64,000 nucleotides of DNA from JAENVT01 sp963720775 (GTDB lineage: Bacteria; Actinomycetota; Acidimicrobiia; Acidimicrobiales; Ilumatobacteraceae), in assembly GCA_963720775.1 (NCBI GenBank), contig CAVRGR010000007.1, positions 496,001 through 560,000 on the forward strand, in the 5' to 3' direction. The first letter of the stretch is position 1. Each line of letters begins with the position of its first letter. A program made the translations under genes and the position numbers. Positions 49,894 through 59,085 of the stretch are shown here, one piece after another. The notes under the pieces were generated by a model. It was not told the origin of the DNA and ran no database searches. It saw nothing but the letters and a program-made list of their open reading frames with translations.

Positions 49894-51867
49894 CTAGAAG
49901 TCCAGGTTTCGTACGTCGCGGGCGTTGGTGACGATGAAGTTCTTGCGCGACTCGACGTCGTCGCCCATCAACACGCTCATCATCTCGTCGGCCAGCGCGG
50001 CCTCTTCCACTTCCACCTGCAGCAACGTACGCGTGGAGGCGTCCATCGTGGTCGGCTTCAGCTCCTCCCAGTCCATCTCACCGAGACCCTTCAGTCGCTG
50101 GAACTCTTTCTTGTGGTTCGGGTGCGTCTCGAGCCACGTGGCCTTGGCCAGGTCGTCTTTGAGATACACCTTCTCTTTGCCAACGACCGTCGAGTAGAGC
50201 GGCGGCTGGGCGATGTACACGTAACCGGCCTCGACCAGCGGACGCATCTGGCGATAGAAGAACGTGAGCAGCAACGTACGGATGTGGCTGCCATCGACAT
50301 CGGCGTCGGCCAGCAGGATCACCTTGTGGTAACGAGCCTTGGCGGCGTCGAACTCGTCGCCGACACCGCCGCCGATGGCGGTGATGAGGCTTTGCACTTC
50401 GTTGTTCTTCAACATCTTGTCGAGGCGAGCACGCTCGACGTTGAGGATCTTTCCGCGGATGGGCAGCAGCGCCTGAGTTCGCGGATCACGAGCGTTGAGC
50501 GCCGAACCACCTGCGGAGTCGCCCTCGACGATGAACAGTTCGCTCTCGTCGGGATTGCCGCTGCTGCAGTCCTTCAACTTGTCGGGCATGCCCGCACCGG
50601 TGAGCGCCGTCTTGCGGCGGATGGCGTTGCGGGCGTTCTTGGCGGCGAGTCGAGCCTGTGCAGCAGACAGCGCCTTCTTCACCAAGCGGTTCGCCTCGGG
50701 CGGGTTCTCTTCCAGCCACTCGGCCAGCCGTTCGTTGGTGGCCTTCTGCACGAACGAACGCATCGGCACGTTGCCGAGCTTGGCCTTCGTCTGCCCCTCG
50801 AACTGAGGGTCGCGAAGCTTCACCGACACGATTGCCGTGAGGCCTTCGCGGATGTCTTCGCCGAGCAGGTTCTCGTCCTTTTCCTTCAGCAGGTTCTTCG
50901 CTCGTGCGTACTTGTTGACCACGCCGGTGAGCGCCGTCTTGAAGCCCTCGACGTGCATGCCGCCTTCGATGGTGGAGATGCCGTTGGCGTAGCCGTGAAT
51001 GCCTTCGTAGTAACCGGTGTTCCACTGAATGGCGATGTCGAGTGTCTGGCTGTCGGTCTCGTCTTCGTCCTCGAAGTGGGCAACCTTGGAGAACAACGCT
51101 TCCCTGGAGGCGTTGAGGTGCTTGACGAAATCGACGATGCCACCTTTGTACTGAAAGGTCTGTTCGAGCTGCCGATCGGGACGCTCGTCGCGGAAGATGA
51201 TCTCGAGGCCCTTGTTGAGGAACGCCATGGTCTGCAGTCGCTCGAGAACCGTGCGGCTGAGGAACTCGGTGCCCTCGGCGAGGAACACCGTGGGATCCGG
51301 CCAGAACGTGACCGACGTGCCGGACTTGCGAACGAACGAGCCGCGAGTTGGCGTCTCGCCGACGACGGCGAGCTTGCCCTGGGGCTTGCCGCCCTTCGCG
51401 TACTCCTGGTGATAGCGCTTGCCATCTTTGTCGACCTCGATCACCAGCCGCTCGCTGAGGGCGTTGACGACGCTGACACCCACACCGTGGAGACCACCCG
51501 AGACCTTGTAGCCGGCGCCGCCGAACTTGCCGCCGGCGTGCAACACGGTGAGAACGACTTCGGCAGCGCTCTTGCCCTTGTGCGGACCGGATGGGTACGG
51601 ATCGACCGGAACGCCGCGGCCGTTGTCGTCGACACGGCACCCGCCGTCGGGCAACAAGGTGACCGCGATCTTGGTGCAGAACCCCGCCATCGCTTCGTCG
51701 ACAGCGTTGTCGACGACCTCCCAGATGAGGTGGTGGAGACCCGCGAGACCGGTGGATCCGATGTACATTCCCGGCCGTTTCCTGACCGGATCGAGACCTT
51801 CCAAAACCTGGATGTCTTTTGCGCCGTAATCGGCCGTTGGCTTGTTGGTGTCGAGCGACACGCGCAC
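49894..51867 (-). CDS. gyrB: DNA gyrase subunit B
   Basis: 657 residues. The ATPase domain has VLEGLDPVRKRPGMYIGSTG, the ATP-lid region GLHGVGVSVVNALSERL, and QTKAKLGN in the transducer; the TOPRIM domain has VEGDSAGGSA with the catalytic Glu and DADVDGSHIRTLLLTFF with the metal aspartates. Supplies the ATPase and metal site to gyrase. Transcribed with gyrA. A gap of 212 bp separates it from the DUF721 gene and probably holds its supercoiling-sensitive promoter. Confidence 0.98.
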   Translation of the reverse strand: MRVSLDTNKPTADYGAKDIQVLEGLDPVRKRPGMYIGSTGLAGLHHLIWEVVDNAVDEAMAGFCTKIAVTLLPDGGCRVDDNGRGVPVDPYPSGPHKGKSAAEVVLTVLHAGGKFGGAGYKVSGGLHGVGVSVVNALSERLVIEVDKDGKRYHQEYAKGGKPQGKLAVVGETPTRGSFVRKSGTSVTFWPDPTVFLAEGTEFLSRTVLERLQTMAFLNKGLEIIFRDERPDRQLEQTFQYKGGIVDFVKHLNASREALFSKVAHFEDEDETDSQTLDIAIQWNTGYYEGIHGYANGISTIEGGMHVEGFKTALTGVVNKYARAKNLLKEKDENLLGEDIREGLTAIVSVKLRDPQFEGQTKAKLGNVPMRSFVQKATNERLAEWLEENPPEANRLVKKALSAAQARLAAKNARNAIRRKTALTGAGMPDKLKDCSSGNPDESELFIVEGDSAGGSALNARDPRTQALLPIRGKILNVERARLDKMLKNNEVQSLITAIGGGVGDEFDAAKARYHKVILLADADVDGSHIRTLLLTFFYRQMRPLVEAGYVYIAQPPLYSTVVGKEKVYLKDDLAKATWLETHPNHKKEFQRLKGLGEMDWEELKPTTMDASTRTLLQVEVEEAALADEMMSVLMGDDVESRKNFIVTNARDVRNLDF

Positions 51868-52079
51868 CTCAATCTATCGGCAAGAAAAGCATGCTTGACC
51901 TGCGGTTCTGTTGGCGACCAAACTGGCTGGCTCCCTGCGCCTCAGCTGCTGTCGCAATCGCTTTTCATCCTACCGGAAGGGTGCCTCACAAAGGCGGCAA
52001 TCGGGCACATCCCGACCACGAAAAAGCGGCCCGAAACGAGCGGGTCACCGTCGTTCCGGCGGCCGTGCCGAAGCAGCGC

Positions 52080-52412
52080 TCAGCGACCCTTGACTCGCAC
52101 CTCGACGCTCTCGATCGTTGCTCCGGCGACCTCGAGCAACCGTTGCTTCAACGTGGCCTCCAGGAACCGCAGTTGGGTGGCCCACGCCGGGTCGTCGACC
52201 TCGACCACGAGCTTCGTGCCGTCGAGCTTGACCGGCGTGACATGAGCCGCGATTGCATCGCCCACCGCCTCGGTCCACCTGCCGAACACCCCACCCATCT
52301 GACTGGCCATTCCGGCCACTTGACCGGACGACACCGTGTCGGAGGAATCGCTGCGAAGTGACCGGATGACCGCGCCGAGACTGTCGCTGATCGGCACAGG
52401 CTCGCGTGTCAC
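52080..52412 (-). CDS. DUF721/DciA-like protein
   Basis: 110 residues from the GTG at 52412, which overlaps the recF stop (GTGA). GGVFGRWTEAVGDAIAAHVTPVKLDGTKLVVEVDDPAWATQL is the DUF721 core; the WxxAVGxxIAxHxxPxxLxxGxLxVxVxxxxWAxxL pattern is diagnostic. DciA-type proteins help load the replicative helicase DnaB in bacteria without DnaC, and this fits the position beside dnaA, dnaN and recF. The N-terminal 35 residues are polar. Confidence 0.88.
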   Translation of the reverse strand: MTREPVPISDSLGAVIRSLRSDSSDTVSSGQVAGMASQMGGVFGRWTEAVGDAIAAHVTPVKLDGTKLVVEVDDPAWATQLRFLEATLKQRLLEVAGATIESVEVRVKGR

Positions 52413-53488
52413 GACACCACCATGCCAGCTTCGATCCGCAAGATGGCGTCGGGATGCGCTGCTTCTGGCAGAACGCCGGCCGTGGTCAGCACGACCTGAC
52501 CCGGCGGCAGGTGTCGTAGCAGCGCCGCGCACCGCCCCGGGTCGAGCTCGCTCAGCACGTCGTCGAGCACCAGCACGGGAGCGCTGCCCACGTGGTCGGT
52601 GACGAGGCGATGTGCGCCGAGCCGCAACGCGAGCGCGAGCGTGCGTTGTTCGCCTTGCGAGGCATGCGTGCGGGCCGGCATGCCATTGATGAACAGCTCG
52701 ACGTCGTCGCGGTGAGGCCCGATCGTCGACACCCCGCGGCGCACATCCTCGCCGCGACCTTGGGCAAGACCCACCGCCAGCCCACGTTGGCGCCAAGCCG
52801 GCTCGTACCGCAGTTCGATGCTCGTGGGCCGATCAGCGAGTTGCTCGTACGCCTCGGTCACCAGAGGGGCCAAACGGGTGATCAACACGGCTCTGGCGTG
52901 CCCGAACTGGTCGCCAACATCGGCCATCTTCGAATCCCACACGTCGAGGGTCAGGACCGCATCGTCGGTGAGCCGTCCACCAAGCTGCTTGAGCAACATG
53001 TTGCGTTGCTTCACGATTCGATCGAGCTCCAATCGCAGCGCGTCGTACTTCAGCGCCAGGCTTACCAACACGTCATCAAGGAACCGACGACGCCCGCCCG
53101 GACCTTCCTTGACCACGGCCAAGTCGTCGGGCGAGAACACTGTCACGCGCATGACCCCCAACAGATCGCGTGATCGTCCGAGTCGCTGACGATTGATCAG
53201 CACGCGGTTGCGACCGTTCCGGCTCAGCTCGAGTTCGACAAGCACCTCGCGGCCGTCGTCGTGCACAACCGTCGCTCGTACGACACCCGACTCGGCGCCG
53301 ACGCGGATCAAGGCGTCGAGCGGGGCACCGCGAAAGCTCTCGAGGGTGGCGAGGTACGCCATCGCTTCGGCCAGGTTGGTCTTGCCCTGACCGTTGCTGC
53401 CGATGACGGCAGTGGTACCCGGATCGAAGTCGAAGGTCGCGTTGGCGTAGTTCCGAAAGTCGATGAGCTCGAGCCGAGTAACGATCAT
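52409..53488 (-). CDS. recF: Recombination and repair protein RecF
   Basis: 359 residues from the ATG at 53488 (MIVTRLELIDFRNYANATFDF). SMC/ABC-type ATPase that loads RecA at gaps: Walker A VIGSNGQGKTNLAEAM, signature SQGEQRTLALAL, Walker B PVLVLDDVLSELD. STIGPHRDDVELF is the RecF-specific segment. It directly follows dnaN (55-bp gap) and overlaps the DciA-like gene. No gnd gene lies between dnaN and recF, unlike in mycobacteria. Confidence 0.97.
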   Translation of the reverse strand: MIVTRLELIDFRNYANATFDFDPGTTAVIGSNGQGKTNLAEAMAYLATLESFRGAPLDALIRVGAESGVVRATVVHDDGREVLVELELSRNGRNRVLINRQRLGRSRDLLGVMRVTVFSPDDLAVVKEGPGGRRRFLDDVLVSLALKYDALRLELDRIVKQRNMLLKQLGGRLTDDAVLTLDVWDSKMADVGDQFGHARAVLITRLAPLVTEAYEQLADRPTSIELRYEPAWRQRGLAVGLAQGRGEDVRRGVSTIGPHRDDVELFINGMPARTHASQGEQRTLALALRLGAHRLVTDHVGSAPVLVLDDVLSELDPGRCAALLRHLPPGQVVLTTAGVLPEAAHPDAILRIEAGMVVS

Positions 53489-53543
53489 CAGGAGATGCAA
53501 TGCGCGAGTGGAGAAAGCGTTGCGGACGAGGAGCCCGCAATCA

Positions 53544-54638
53544 TTACGGCACGCGGACTGGCATCAGCAAGTACAGGTAGGCGTCATTGCCGACACCGCG
53601 CACGACCGCCGGCTTGAGTGAATCGAGGGTCGACAACGTGATCGAGTCGGAGGAGCACGCTTCCACACCGGATGCGAAGTACTCGGGGTTGAACGCAACC
53701 GTGAGATCAGTGCCTTCGTAGGCCGCGTCGAGCTCTTCCGACGCGTTGCCGACGTCTTGGGTGATCGCCGTCAACCGCAGCGTGTCACCACCCATCTGCA
53801 GCCGCACCGGAGTCGCGTCTTTGGCAAGGATCTTCACGCGCCGTATGGCTTCGAGCAACGGCTCGCGCTCGACCGTGAGCGTGTTGGGATGACTGCTCGG
53901 GATCAGTTGGCGGTAGTTCGGGAACTCGCCTTCGATCAACCGAGTGGACAGACGGGTGTCGCCGACTTCGAAGGTTGCGTCGCGATCACCGAGGCGCATG
54001 GTGACCTCGTCACCCGCACCGACCAACCGTTGCAGTTCGCTGAGTGCTCGACCGGGAACGAGCACCTTCTGGTCGGCCCCGAGCACCTCGTGCTCGGCGA
54101 GGTCACGAACCGCAAGGCGATACGAGTCGGTGGCCACCATGCGCAGTCCACCGTTCTCCGCCGTCAACAGAACACCGGTGAGAATCGGTCGGGCCTCATC
54201 GGTGCTCGCGGCACGCACCACCTGACGCAGGGCCTCGCCAAAAGCCGCGGCGGGCAGCGTGACGGAAGAGGTGGTGGGCGTCGAGAGCTTCGGGTAGTCG
54301 TCGAACGACAACGGTCGCACACTGAACTGTGACCGACCGCCGGTGATGCTCACCTCCTCGCCGTCGACCGCTACTTCGACCTTGCCCGCGCCCATCGATC
54401 GAACGATGTCTGCCGCCAGTCGAGCCGGCAGGACGACACCACCATCGCCTTCACCGCCGACAGCGAGTGTCAACTGGATCGTCAAGTCGAGGTCGGTACC
54501 GGTGATGCTCAACCGATCGCCGACCAGTTCGAGACGCAACCCCGACAGCACCGGGAGGGCTCCCGTGCGACCGGTAGCCGCACGTCCGGCAGTGGAGAGC
54601 GCTTCGGCGAGCGCTTCACGTTCACAACGGAACTTCAC
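53544..54638 (-). CDS. dnaN: DNA polymerase III beta clamp
   Basis: 364 residues from the GTG at 54638 (VKFRCEREALAEALSTAGRA), with GAGAAAGG as ribosome site; 50 further codons upstream are open but lie in the dnaA-dnaN spacer. The three-domain sliding-clamp pattern is clear: TLPVLSGLRLELVGDRLSITGTDL opening, LEHEV..DQKVLVPGRALSELQRL in the middle, AVRGVGNDAYLYLLMPVRVP at the C terminus, where LMPVRV is the conserved end. Encircles DNA and tethers polymerases. Confidence 0.97.
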   Translation of the reverse strand: MKFRCEREALAEALSTAGRAATGRTGALPVLSGLRLELVGDRLSITGTDLDLTIQLTLAVGGEGDGGVVLPARLAADIVRSMGAGKVEVAVDGEEVSITGGRSQFSVRPLSFDDYPKLSTPTTSSVTLPAAAFGEALRQVVRAASTDEARPILTGVLLTAENGGLRMVATDSYRLAVRDLAEHEVLGADQKVLVPGRALSELQRLVGAGDEVTMRLGDRDATFEVGDTRLSTRLIEGEFPNYRQLIPSSHPNTLTVEREPLLEAIRRVKILAKDATPVRLQMGGDTLRLTAITQDVGNASEELDAAYEGTDLTVAFNPEYFASGVEACSSDSITLSTLDSLKPAVVRGVGNDAYLYLLMPVRVP

Positions 54639-54858
54639 AGGGAGACCTTTCTCACCAAGAGGTGATGTGTACAGGTAGTAACAGTAATAAGGGCTGTGGA
54701 CTGTGCATAAGTCCTGAATAGCCCAGCGTAGAGGCCGGAAGTGCGTCCACATTGGTATCCCCGGCCGTGCACAGCTCGGAAACGACACGCGTGTGCTTCG
54801 GTGGACAGGTTCATCTTGTCCCCTCTATCGCCTGCCGTCGTCCACATGACGCGCACAG
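54639..54858. other. dnaA-dnaN intergenic region
   Basis: 220 bp, more A/T-rich than its surroundings near the dnaN end (GTAGTAACAGTAATAAG). Contains one good DnaA box, TCGTCCACA (54838-54846), and weaker GTCCACA or TGTGGAC matches at about 54694-54700 and 54747-54753. In many Actinobacteria this spacer is the functional origin; here the stronger box cluster is on the other side of dnaA. Confidence 0.6.
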
Positions 54859-56232
54859 TCACGCTTTCTTCAACCGCTGGACGAGATCGGTGACTTGATC
54901 GTAGATCTGCTTGCGCTCTTTCATGAGCCGCTGGATCTTGTCGACGGCGTGGATCACAGTGGTGTGGTCGCGGCCGCCGAACAGCCGGGCAATCGCCGGA
55001 TAGCTGAGATCGGTGAGCTCACGGAAGACGTACATCGCCATCTGCCGCGCCGTTACCAGAGGTCGCTGCCGGCTCTTGCCGCGGAGCGCTTCGACGCTGT
55101 GGCCGAGGATGACTGCCATCTCGCTGAGCAGTTCGTCGTCGGTGCGTGGCTTCACGTACGTGTCGCTCATGAGATCGCTGAGCAGTTGCTCGGCGAGGTG
55201 CGTGCTGATGGGAACGTGATTGAGACTGGCGTAGGCGGTGACGCGGATGAGTGCACCCTCGAGCTCACGAATGTTGGTGGTGATGCGCGAGGCGATCAGT
55301 TCGAGCGTCTCCGACGGAACCGGGCTGTGATCGCGCTCGGCCTTGTTGCGCAAGATGGCCAAGCGTGTTTCGAGATCGGGAGGTTGGATGTCGGTGATGA
55401 GGCCCCACTTGAACCGTCCACGCAGGCGCTCCTCGAGCGTCGGGATCGCGTCGGGCATGCGGTCGCTGGAGATGACGATCTGCTTGTTCGCGCCGTGCAG
55501 TGAGTTGAACGTGTGGAAGAACTCTTCTTGCAGTCCTTCCTTGCCTTCCATGAATTGGATGTCGTCGATGAGCAGCACGTCGATGTCGCGGTATCGACGT
55601 TTGAAGTTGGCGATGGTGTTGGTGCGGATGCCGTCGACGTACTCGTTGAGGAACGTCTCGGTGCTCACGTATCGAACGATGTCGTGCTGGTAGTGGCTGT
55701 GCACGTAGTGACCGATGGCGTGCAGCAAGTGGGTCTTGCCGAGACCGGCGGACCCGTAGATGAACAACGGGTTGTACGACCGTCCTGGTGTCTCGGCCAC
55801 GCGTAACGCGGCGGCGAGAGCGAACTGGTTCGACGCTCCTTTGACGAACGCTTCGAACGTGTAGCGCGGGTTCATCCCGGCGCTGTTGATGAGAGTTGCC
55901 GAGCCGCTTCTGCCGGTGTTGTTCTGTTCGGTCGTTGGGTCGGGGACCTGCTCGACGAACTCTTGAACGGCCGCGTCGGCGACTTGCACTTCGACGACGA
56001 ACTGCAGGTTGGCGGCGCCGATCTCTTCCAACGCATCGCGCACGAGCGGCAGGTACCGCGACAGGATCCGTTCGCGGATGTGGCCGTTCGGCGCACCCAC
56101 GCGCAGCATCGACGGATCGCTGTCGAGCGCGGTCACATCTTGGAAGGTTGAGAACCACACAGCTTCGGAAACCTGTGCACGTAGTAGTTGCGCCACAGCT
56201 GTCCACAACTGGTCATGGTCGCTCACCTGCAC
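54859..56232 (-). CDS. dnaA: Chromosomal replication initiator DnaA
   Basis: 457 residues. Domain I (about 1-85) mediates self-contact and helicase loading; a short linker is domain II; domain III is the AAA+ module with Walker A FIYGSAGLGKTHLLHAIGH and Walker B VLLIDDIQFMEGKEG; domain IV binds DnaA boxes with the signature FGGRDHTTVIHAVDKI. The GTG at 56226 is better spaced to a GAGGTG ribosome site than the GTG at 56232, so the protein may be two residues shorter. A DnaA-box-like CTGTCCACA (56199-56207) lies within its first codons, allowing autoregulation. Confidence 0.98.
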   Translation of the reverse strand: MQVSDHDQLWTAVAQLLRAQVSEAVWFSTFQDVTALDSDPSMLRVGAPNGHIRERILSRYLPLVRDALEEIGAANLQFVVEVQVADAAVQEFVEQVPDPTTEQNNTGRSGSATLINSAGMNPRYTFEAFVKGASNQFALAAALRVAETPGRSYNPLFIYGSAGLGKTHLLHAIGHYVHSHYQHDIVRYVSTETFLNEYVDGIRTNTIANFKRRYRDIDVLLIDDIQFMEGKEGLQEEFFHTFNSLHGANKQIVISSDRMPDAIPTLEERLRGRFKWGLITDIQPPDLETRLAILRNKAERDHSPVPSETLELIASRITTNIRELEGALIRVTAYASLNHVPISTHLAEQLLSDLMSDTYVKPRTDDELLSEMAVILGHSVEALRGKSRQRPLVTARQMAMYVFRELTDLSYPAIARLFGGRDHTTVIHAVDKIQRLMKERKQIYDQVTDLVQRLKKA

Positions 56233-56547
56233 CTCGATTCATGGCGTCGATCGTTGTCCACACAATTGTCCACATGATGTGGACAATTCAAATTTGCGGA
56301 AGAGAGGCACGCTAGCAGGCTCAGGACCAGGCTGGTAACGGGCTCGAAACGGGTCTCGAACCGACGACGGGGGTGGCACGACGGCCGTAGAACCCTGCCG
56401 GTCTGGGTCTCGGTTGCTATGCGACCGCACGTCGCCCTAGCCTTGTCGTTTGGCCGGGTCTAGCCGAGAAGTTGCGGCGCGCCTTTCCAGATTCTCATTT
56501 GCCATCGAAGTGCTGCCCACCGTTGGTGCGTGGCCGAGGAGGGTTGC
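56233..56547. other. oriC: Origin region oriC between dnaA and rpmH
   Basis: About 315 bp between divergent dnaA and rpmH. Three perfect DnaA boxes lie within 33 bp: TTGTCCACA at 56254-56262 and 56266-56274 and its complement TGTGGACAA at 56278-56286, followed at once by the A/T-rich AATTCAAATTTGCGG. The rest (56300-56547) is ordinary GC-rich leader of rpmH. Gene order, box cluster and strand switch all mark the replication origin. Confidence 0.85.
56254..56286. promoter_or_regulatory. Cluster of three perfect DnaA boxes
   Basis: TTGTCCACA twice with a 3-bp gap, then the reverse complement after three more bases. This is the actinobacterial consensus (G at position 3). Its closeness to the dnaA start also makes it a candidate operator. 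Confidence 0.9.
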
Positions 56548-56682
56548 GTGAAGCGCACCTACCAACCGAACAATCGCCGCCGCGCCAAGAAGCACGGCTT
56601 CCGCCACCGGATGAGCACCCGCGCCGGGCAAGCCGTGCTGAGAGCACGTCGCGCCAAGGGCCGGCACAGCCTGTCGGCTTGA
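56548..56682 (+). CDS. rpmH: 50S ribosomal protein L34
   Basis: 44 residues, MKRTYQPNNRRRAKKHGFRH and onward, the standard L34. GTG start at 56548 with a strong GAGGAGGG ribosome site seven bases upstream. First gene of the rightward operon at the origin; its stop TGA overlaps the TTG start of rnpA (TTGA). Confidence 0.98.
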   Translation: MKRTYQPNNRRRAKKHGFRHRMSTRAGQAVLRARRAKGRHSLSA

Positions 56683-56996
56683 TCTGGCGCATCCGGGAGC
56701 GCGGCGCGTTCACGCGCTTGGCCCGCGAGGGCCGGCGAACCCGGGCCGGAGTGCTCTGGTGCACGTACATTCCCGATCCATCTGCCTCGCCCCCGAGGGT
56801 GGCCTACGCGCTCGGTCGCGCCATCGGACCAGCTGTCGTCCGCAATCGACTGCGGCGACGGTTGCGGGCGCTGCTCGCCGAGGTTTCGTTGCCGCCGGGT
56901 CTGTATCTGATCGGCGCCCAGCCCGACGCAGCACAGCGATCCGCAAACGAACTGGCGTTCGATCTGGATCGCCTGGTTGGCTCCGTGCGCGCTTGA
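56679..56996 (+). CDS. rnpA: Ribonuclease P protein component
   Basis: 105 residues from the TTG at 56679, which overlaps the rpmH stop; no other start fits. Binds RNase P RNA to process pre-tRNA 5' ends. The family signature RAIGPAVVRNRLRRRLRALL (normally K/R-A-V-x-RNR-x-KRR) is at about 48-67. LAREGRRTRAGVLWCTYIP and LYLIGAQPDAA are the flanking strands. Its stop overlaps the yidD start. Confidence 0.95.
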   Translation: MIWRIRERGAFTRLAREGRRTRAGVLWCTYIPDPSASPPRVAYALGRAIGPAVVRNRLRRRLRALLAEVSLPPGLYLIGAQPDAAQRSANELAFDLDRLVGSVRA

Positions 56997-57208
56997 TTGC
57001 CCTGGTCGTTGCCTATCAGCGGGCGTTCGAGGGCCGTCCGTCGCCGTGCCGGTTCACGCCATCTTGCTCGTCGTACGCGCGCCAAGCTCTCGAAGATCAT
57101 GGCGCTTTCCGTGGTTTATGGCTCACGCTGCGCCGTTTTGTTCGTTGCCGACCGTTCGGCCCGTCCGGGTACGACCCTGTACCTGAAGGAAAGAGATCCA
57201 CCTCATGA
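56993..57208 (+). CDS. yidD: Membrane protein insertion efficiency factor YidD
   Basis: 71 residues from the TTG at 56993 (TTGA overlap with rnpA). LIALVVAYQRAFEGRPSPCRFTPSCSSYARQALEDHGAFRGLWL contains the family motif CRFxPSCSxYAxxAxxxHGxxxGxWL, followed by RFVRCRPFGPSGYDPVPE. Assists YidC in inserting membrane proteins. Stop overlaps the yidC ATG (ATGA). Confidence 0.96.
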   Translation: MIALVVAYQRAFEGRPSPCRFTPSCSSYARQALEDHGAFRGLWLTLRRFVRCRPFGPSGYDPVPEGKRSTS

Positions 57209-58221
57209 TTGCCGGCCTCTTCGAACCGCCTGCGGCCCTCCTGGCCAAGTTCTACGACCTCACCCACAACTACATCCTCGCCATCTCGATGATCGCCCTC
57301 GTGGTGATGATCATCACGGCTCCGCTGGTGTTGAAGAGCACCAAAGGCATGTTGGAGATGCAGAAGTTGCAGCCGGAGATGCGCAAGTTGCAACAAGAGC
57401 ATCGCGGCGACCGCCAGAAGCTCAACGAAGAGATGATGAAGCTGTACCAGCAGCACAAGGTCAATCCCCTGGCCTCGTGCTTCCCGCTGCTGTTGCAGAT
57501 GCCGGTGTTCATCATCATGTACCGCGTGCTACGCGGTCTGAGCCACGGCGGCGAGGCAACCGGCTTCACGCCGCAATACATCTCCACCAGCTCGAAGATG
57601 TACGAATCACTGAAGGGCAAGCACGAGATGCTCACCTGGGGCCTCGATCTGGCCCTGCGTCCGTCGCAAGCGATCACCCAGTCGTTCGGCAAGGGTCTCC
57701 CCTATGCCGTCATCGTCGTGACACTCGGTGTTCTGTACTTCGTGCAGCAACGGATGGTCGCCGCCCGCGCCCAGATGGCTCCGAACATGTCGGAGACGCA
57801 AGCCAAGATGATGCAGTACCTGCCAGTCGTCTTTGCCCTCTTCCTGGTCTTCTACCTCACTGGCCTGGTCATCTACTACATGGCCCAGGCCATCTTCCGA
57901 ATCGGCTTGCAGTACTACATCACCCACAGGTTCTACAAGGGTGAGCACTCGCTCGGCCGGCAGGCTCAGGCGGCCGGCGAGCGGGCTCGCGAGATCGCCA
58001 AGAAAGACGGCGGCGGTGGGGGCCTGTTCGCCCAGGCCAAGCGAGAGCTCAGCGCGGCGAAGACCAACGACAAGCAGGCCGACAAGACCGTTGTCAGCCC
58101 GACCACCAGCAAGCGAGTCACTCCCCCGAAGAATCGTCCGACGCCGTCGGGCAGCAGCGCTCGTCCGGCCTCCACCGGTAAGACCGTGCGGCCCCGCGAC
58201 GCTCGCCCCAAGAAGAAGTAG
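57205..58221 (+). CDS. yidC: Membrane protein insertase YidC/Oxa1
   Basis: 338 residues. Five transmembrane segments of the conserved insertase core: YILAISMIALVVMIITAPL, PLASCFPLLLQMPVFIIMYRVL, GLPYAVIVVTLGVLYFVQQR, MMQYLPVVFALFLVFYLTGLVIYYM and the end of the last block. Between the first two lies the charged hairpin LQPEMRKLQQEHRGDRQKL. No large periplasmic domain is present, as in Gram-positive types. A long basic C-terminal tail (about 255-338) may bind ribosomes. Confidence 0.97.
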   Translation: MIAGLFEPPAALLAKFYDLTHNYILAISMIALVVMIITAPLVLKSTKGMLEMQKLQPEMRKLQQEHRGDRQKLNEEMMKLYQQHKVNPLASCFPLLLQMPVFIIMYRVLRGLSHGGEATGFTPQYISTSSKMYESLKGKHEMLTWGLDLALRPSQAITQSFGKGLPYAVIVVTLGVLYFVQQRMVAARAQMAPNMSETQAKMMQYLPVVFALFLVFYLTGLVIYYMAQAIFRIGLQYYITHRFYKGEHSLGRQAQAAGERAREIAKKDGGGGGLFAQAKRELSAAKTNDKQADKTVVSPTTSKRVTPPKNRPTPSGSSARPASTGKTVRPRDARPKKK

Positions 58222-58227
58222 GCACCT

Positions 58228-59085
58228 ATGGAATGGGTCGAATTCACCGCACGCACACTCGAAGAGGCCAAGGATCTGGCATTGGATCAGTTGGGCGTCG
58301 CCGCTGACGATGCCGAGTTCGAGGTCTTGGCCGAACCAAAGCCCGGACTGTTCGGCAGGCTGCGCGGCGAAGCCAGGGTGCGGGCCCGGGTTCGCCCGGC
58401 TCAGGCACGCCAGAAGGTCGATCGGCGTGAGCGCCGGCCGCGCAAGGCTGAAGCCGGAGACGCCAGCGCCCCCAAGCCCGCCAAGGCAAAGGTCCACGCC
58501 GGCCCGAAGCCGCAACCCAAACCACGTCCACACGTGGCTGCGGCGGGTCCGGTCGACGCCGCGGCGACGGCCGACATCGAGCCGGCAGCCCCGCAACGAT
58601 CAAAGGAGCAGCAAGACGTGAATGCCCGACAGGTTGGCGACGAGGCCCGCAAGTTCATCGACGAGTTGGTGGCCGCGTTCGCCTTCACGGGGACGACGGA
58701 GTTGATCGAGGACGGCGACGACCTCGAGATCCGCGTCCACGGAGACAATCTCGGCCTGTTGGTCGGTCCTCGGGGCACGACACTGCAAGCGGTTCAAGAT
58801 CTCGCCCGCGTCGCGTCGCAACGCCGACTGGGCGACCACGACACGCGCCTGCGTGTTGACATCGGCGGCTATCGGCAGCGTCGCAAGGAAGCACTCGATC
58901 GGTTCGCGCTGCAGATGGCCGAGGAGGTCAAGGAGTCCGGAGTCGCCAGAGTGTTGGAGCCGATGTCGTCTGCCGACCGCAAGATCGTGCACGACGCGCT
59001 GAGTGGAGTCGAGGGCATCGGCACTCGGTCGGAAGGTGACGACCCATATCGGCGCGTCGTCATCACGCCGGACAATGCTGGATGA
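58228..59085 (+). CDS. jag: Jag/KhpB-type KH-R3H RNA-binding protein
   Basis: 285 residues. The Jag N domain MEWVEFTARTLEEAKDLALDQL is at the start, followed by a Lys/Pro/Ala-rich linker (about 60-130), a KH domain with LGLLVGPRGTTLQAVQDLAR (GxxG loop), and the R3H domain (RFALQMAEEVKESGVARVLEPMSSADRKIVHDAL). RNA-binding protein that acts with KhpA in cell division and envelope functions; always next to yidC. Its 3' end overlaps the rsmG start by 11 bp. Confidence 0.95.
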   Translation: MEWVEFTARTLEEAKDLALDQLGVAADDAEFEVLAEPKPGLFGRLRGEARVRARVRPAQARQKVDRRERRPRKAEAGDASAPKPAKAKVHAGPKPQPKPRPHVAAAGPVDAAATADIEPAAPQRSKEQQDVNARQVGDEARKFIDELVAAFAFTGTTELIEDGDDLEIRVHGDNLGLLVGPRGTTLQAVQDLARVASQRRLGDHDTRLRVDIGGYRQRRKEALDRFALQMAEEVKESGVARVLEPMSSADRKIVHDALSGVEGIGTRSEGDDPYRRVVITPDNAG

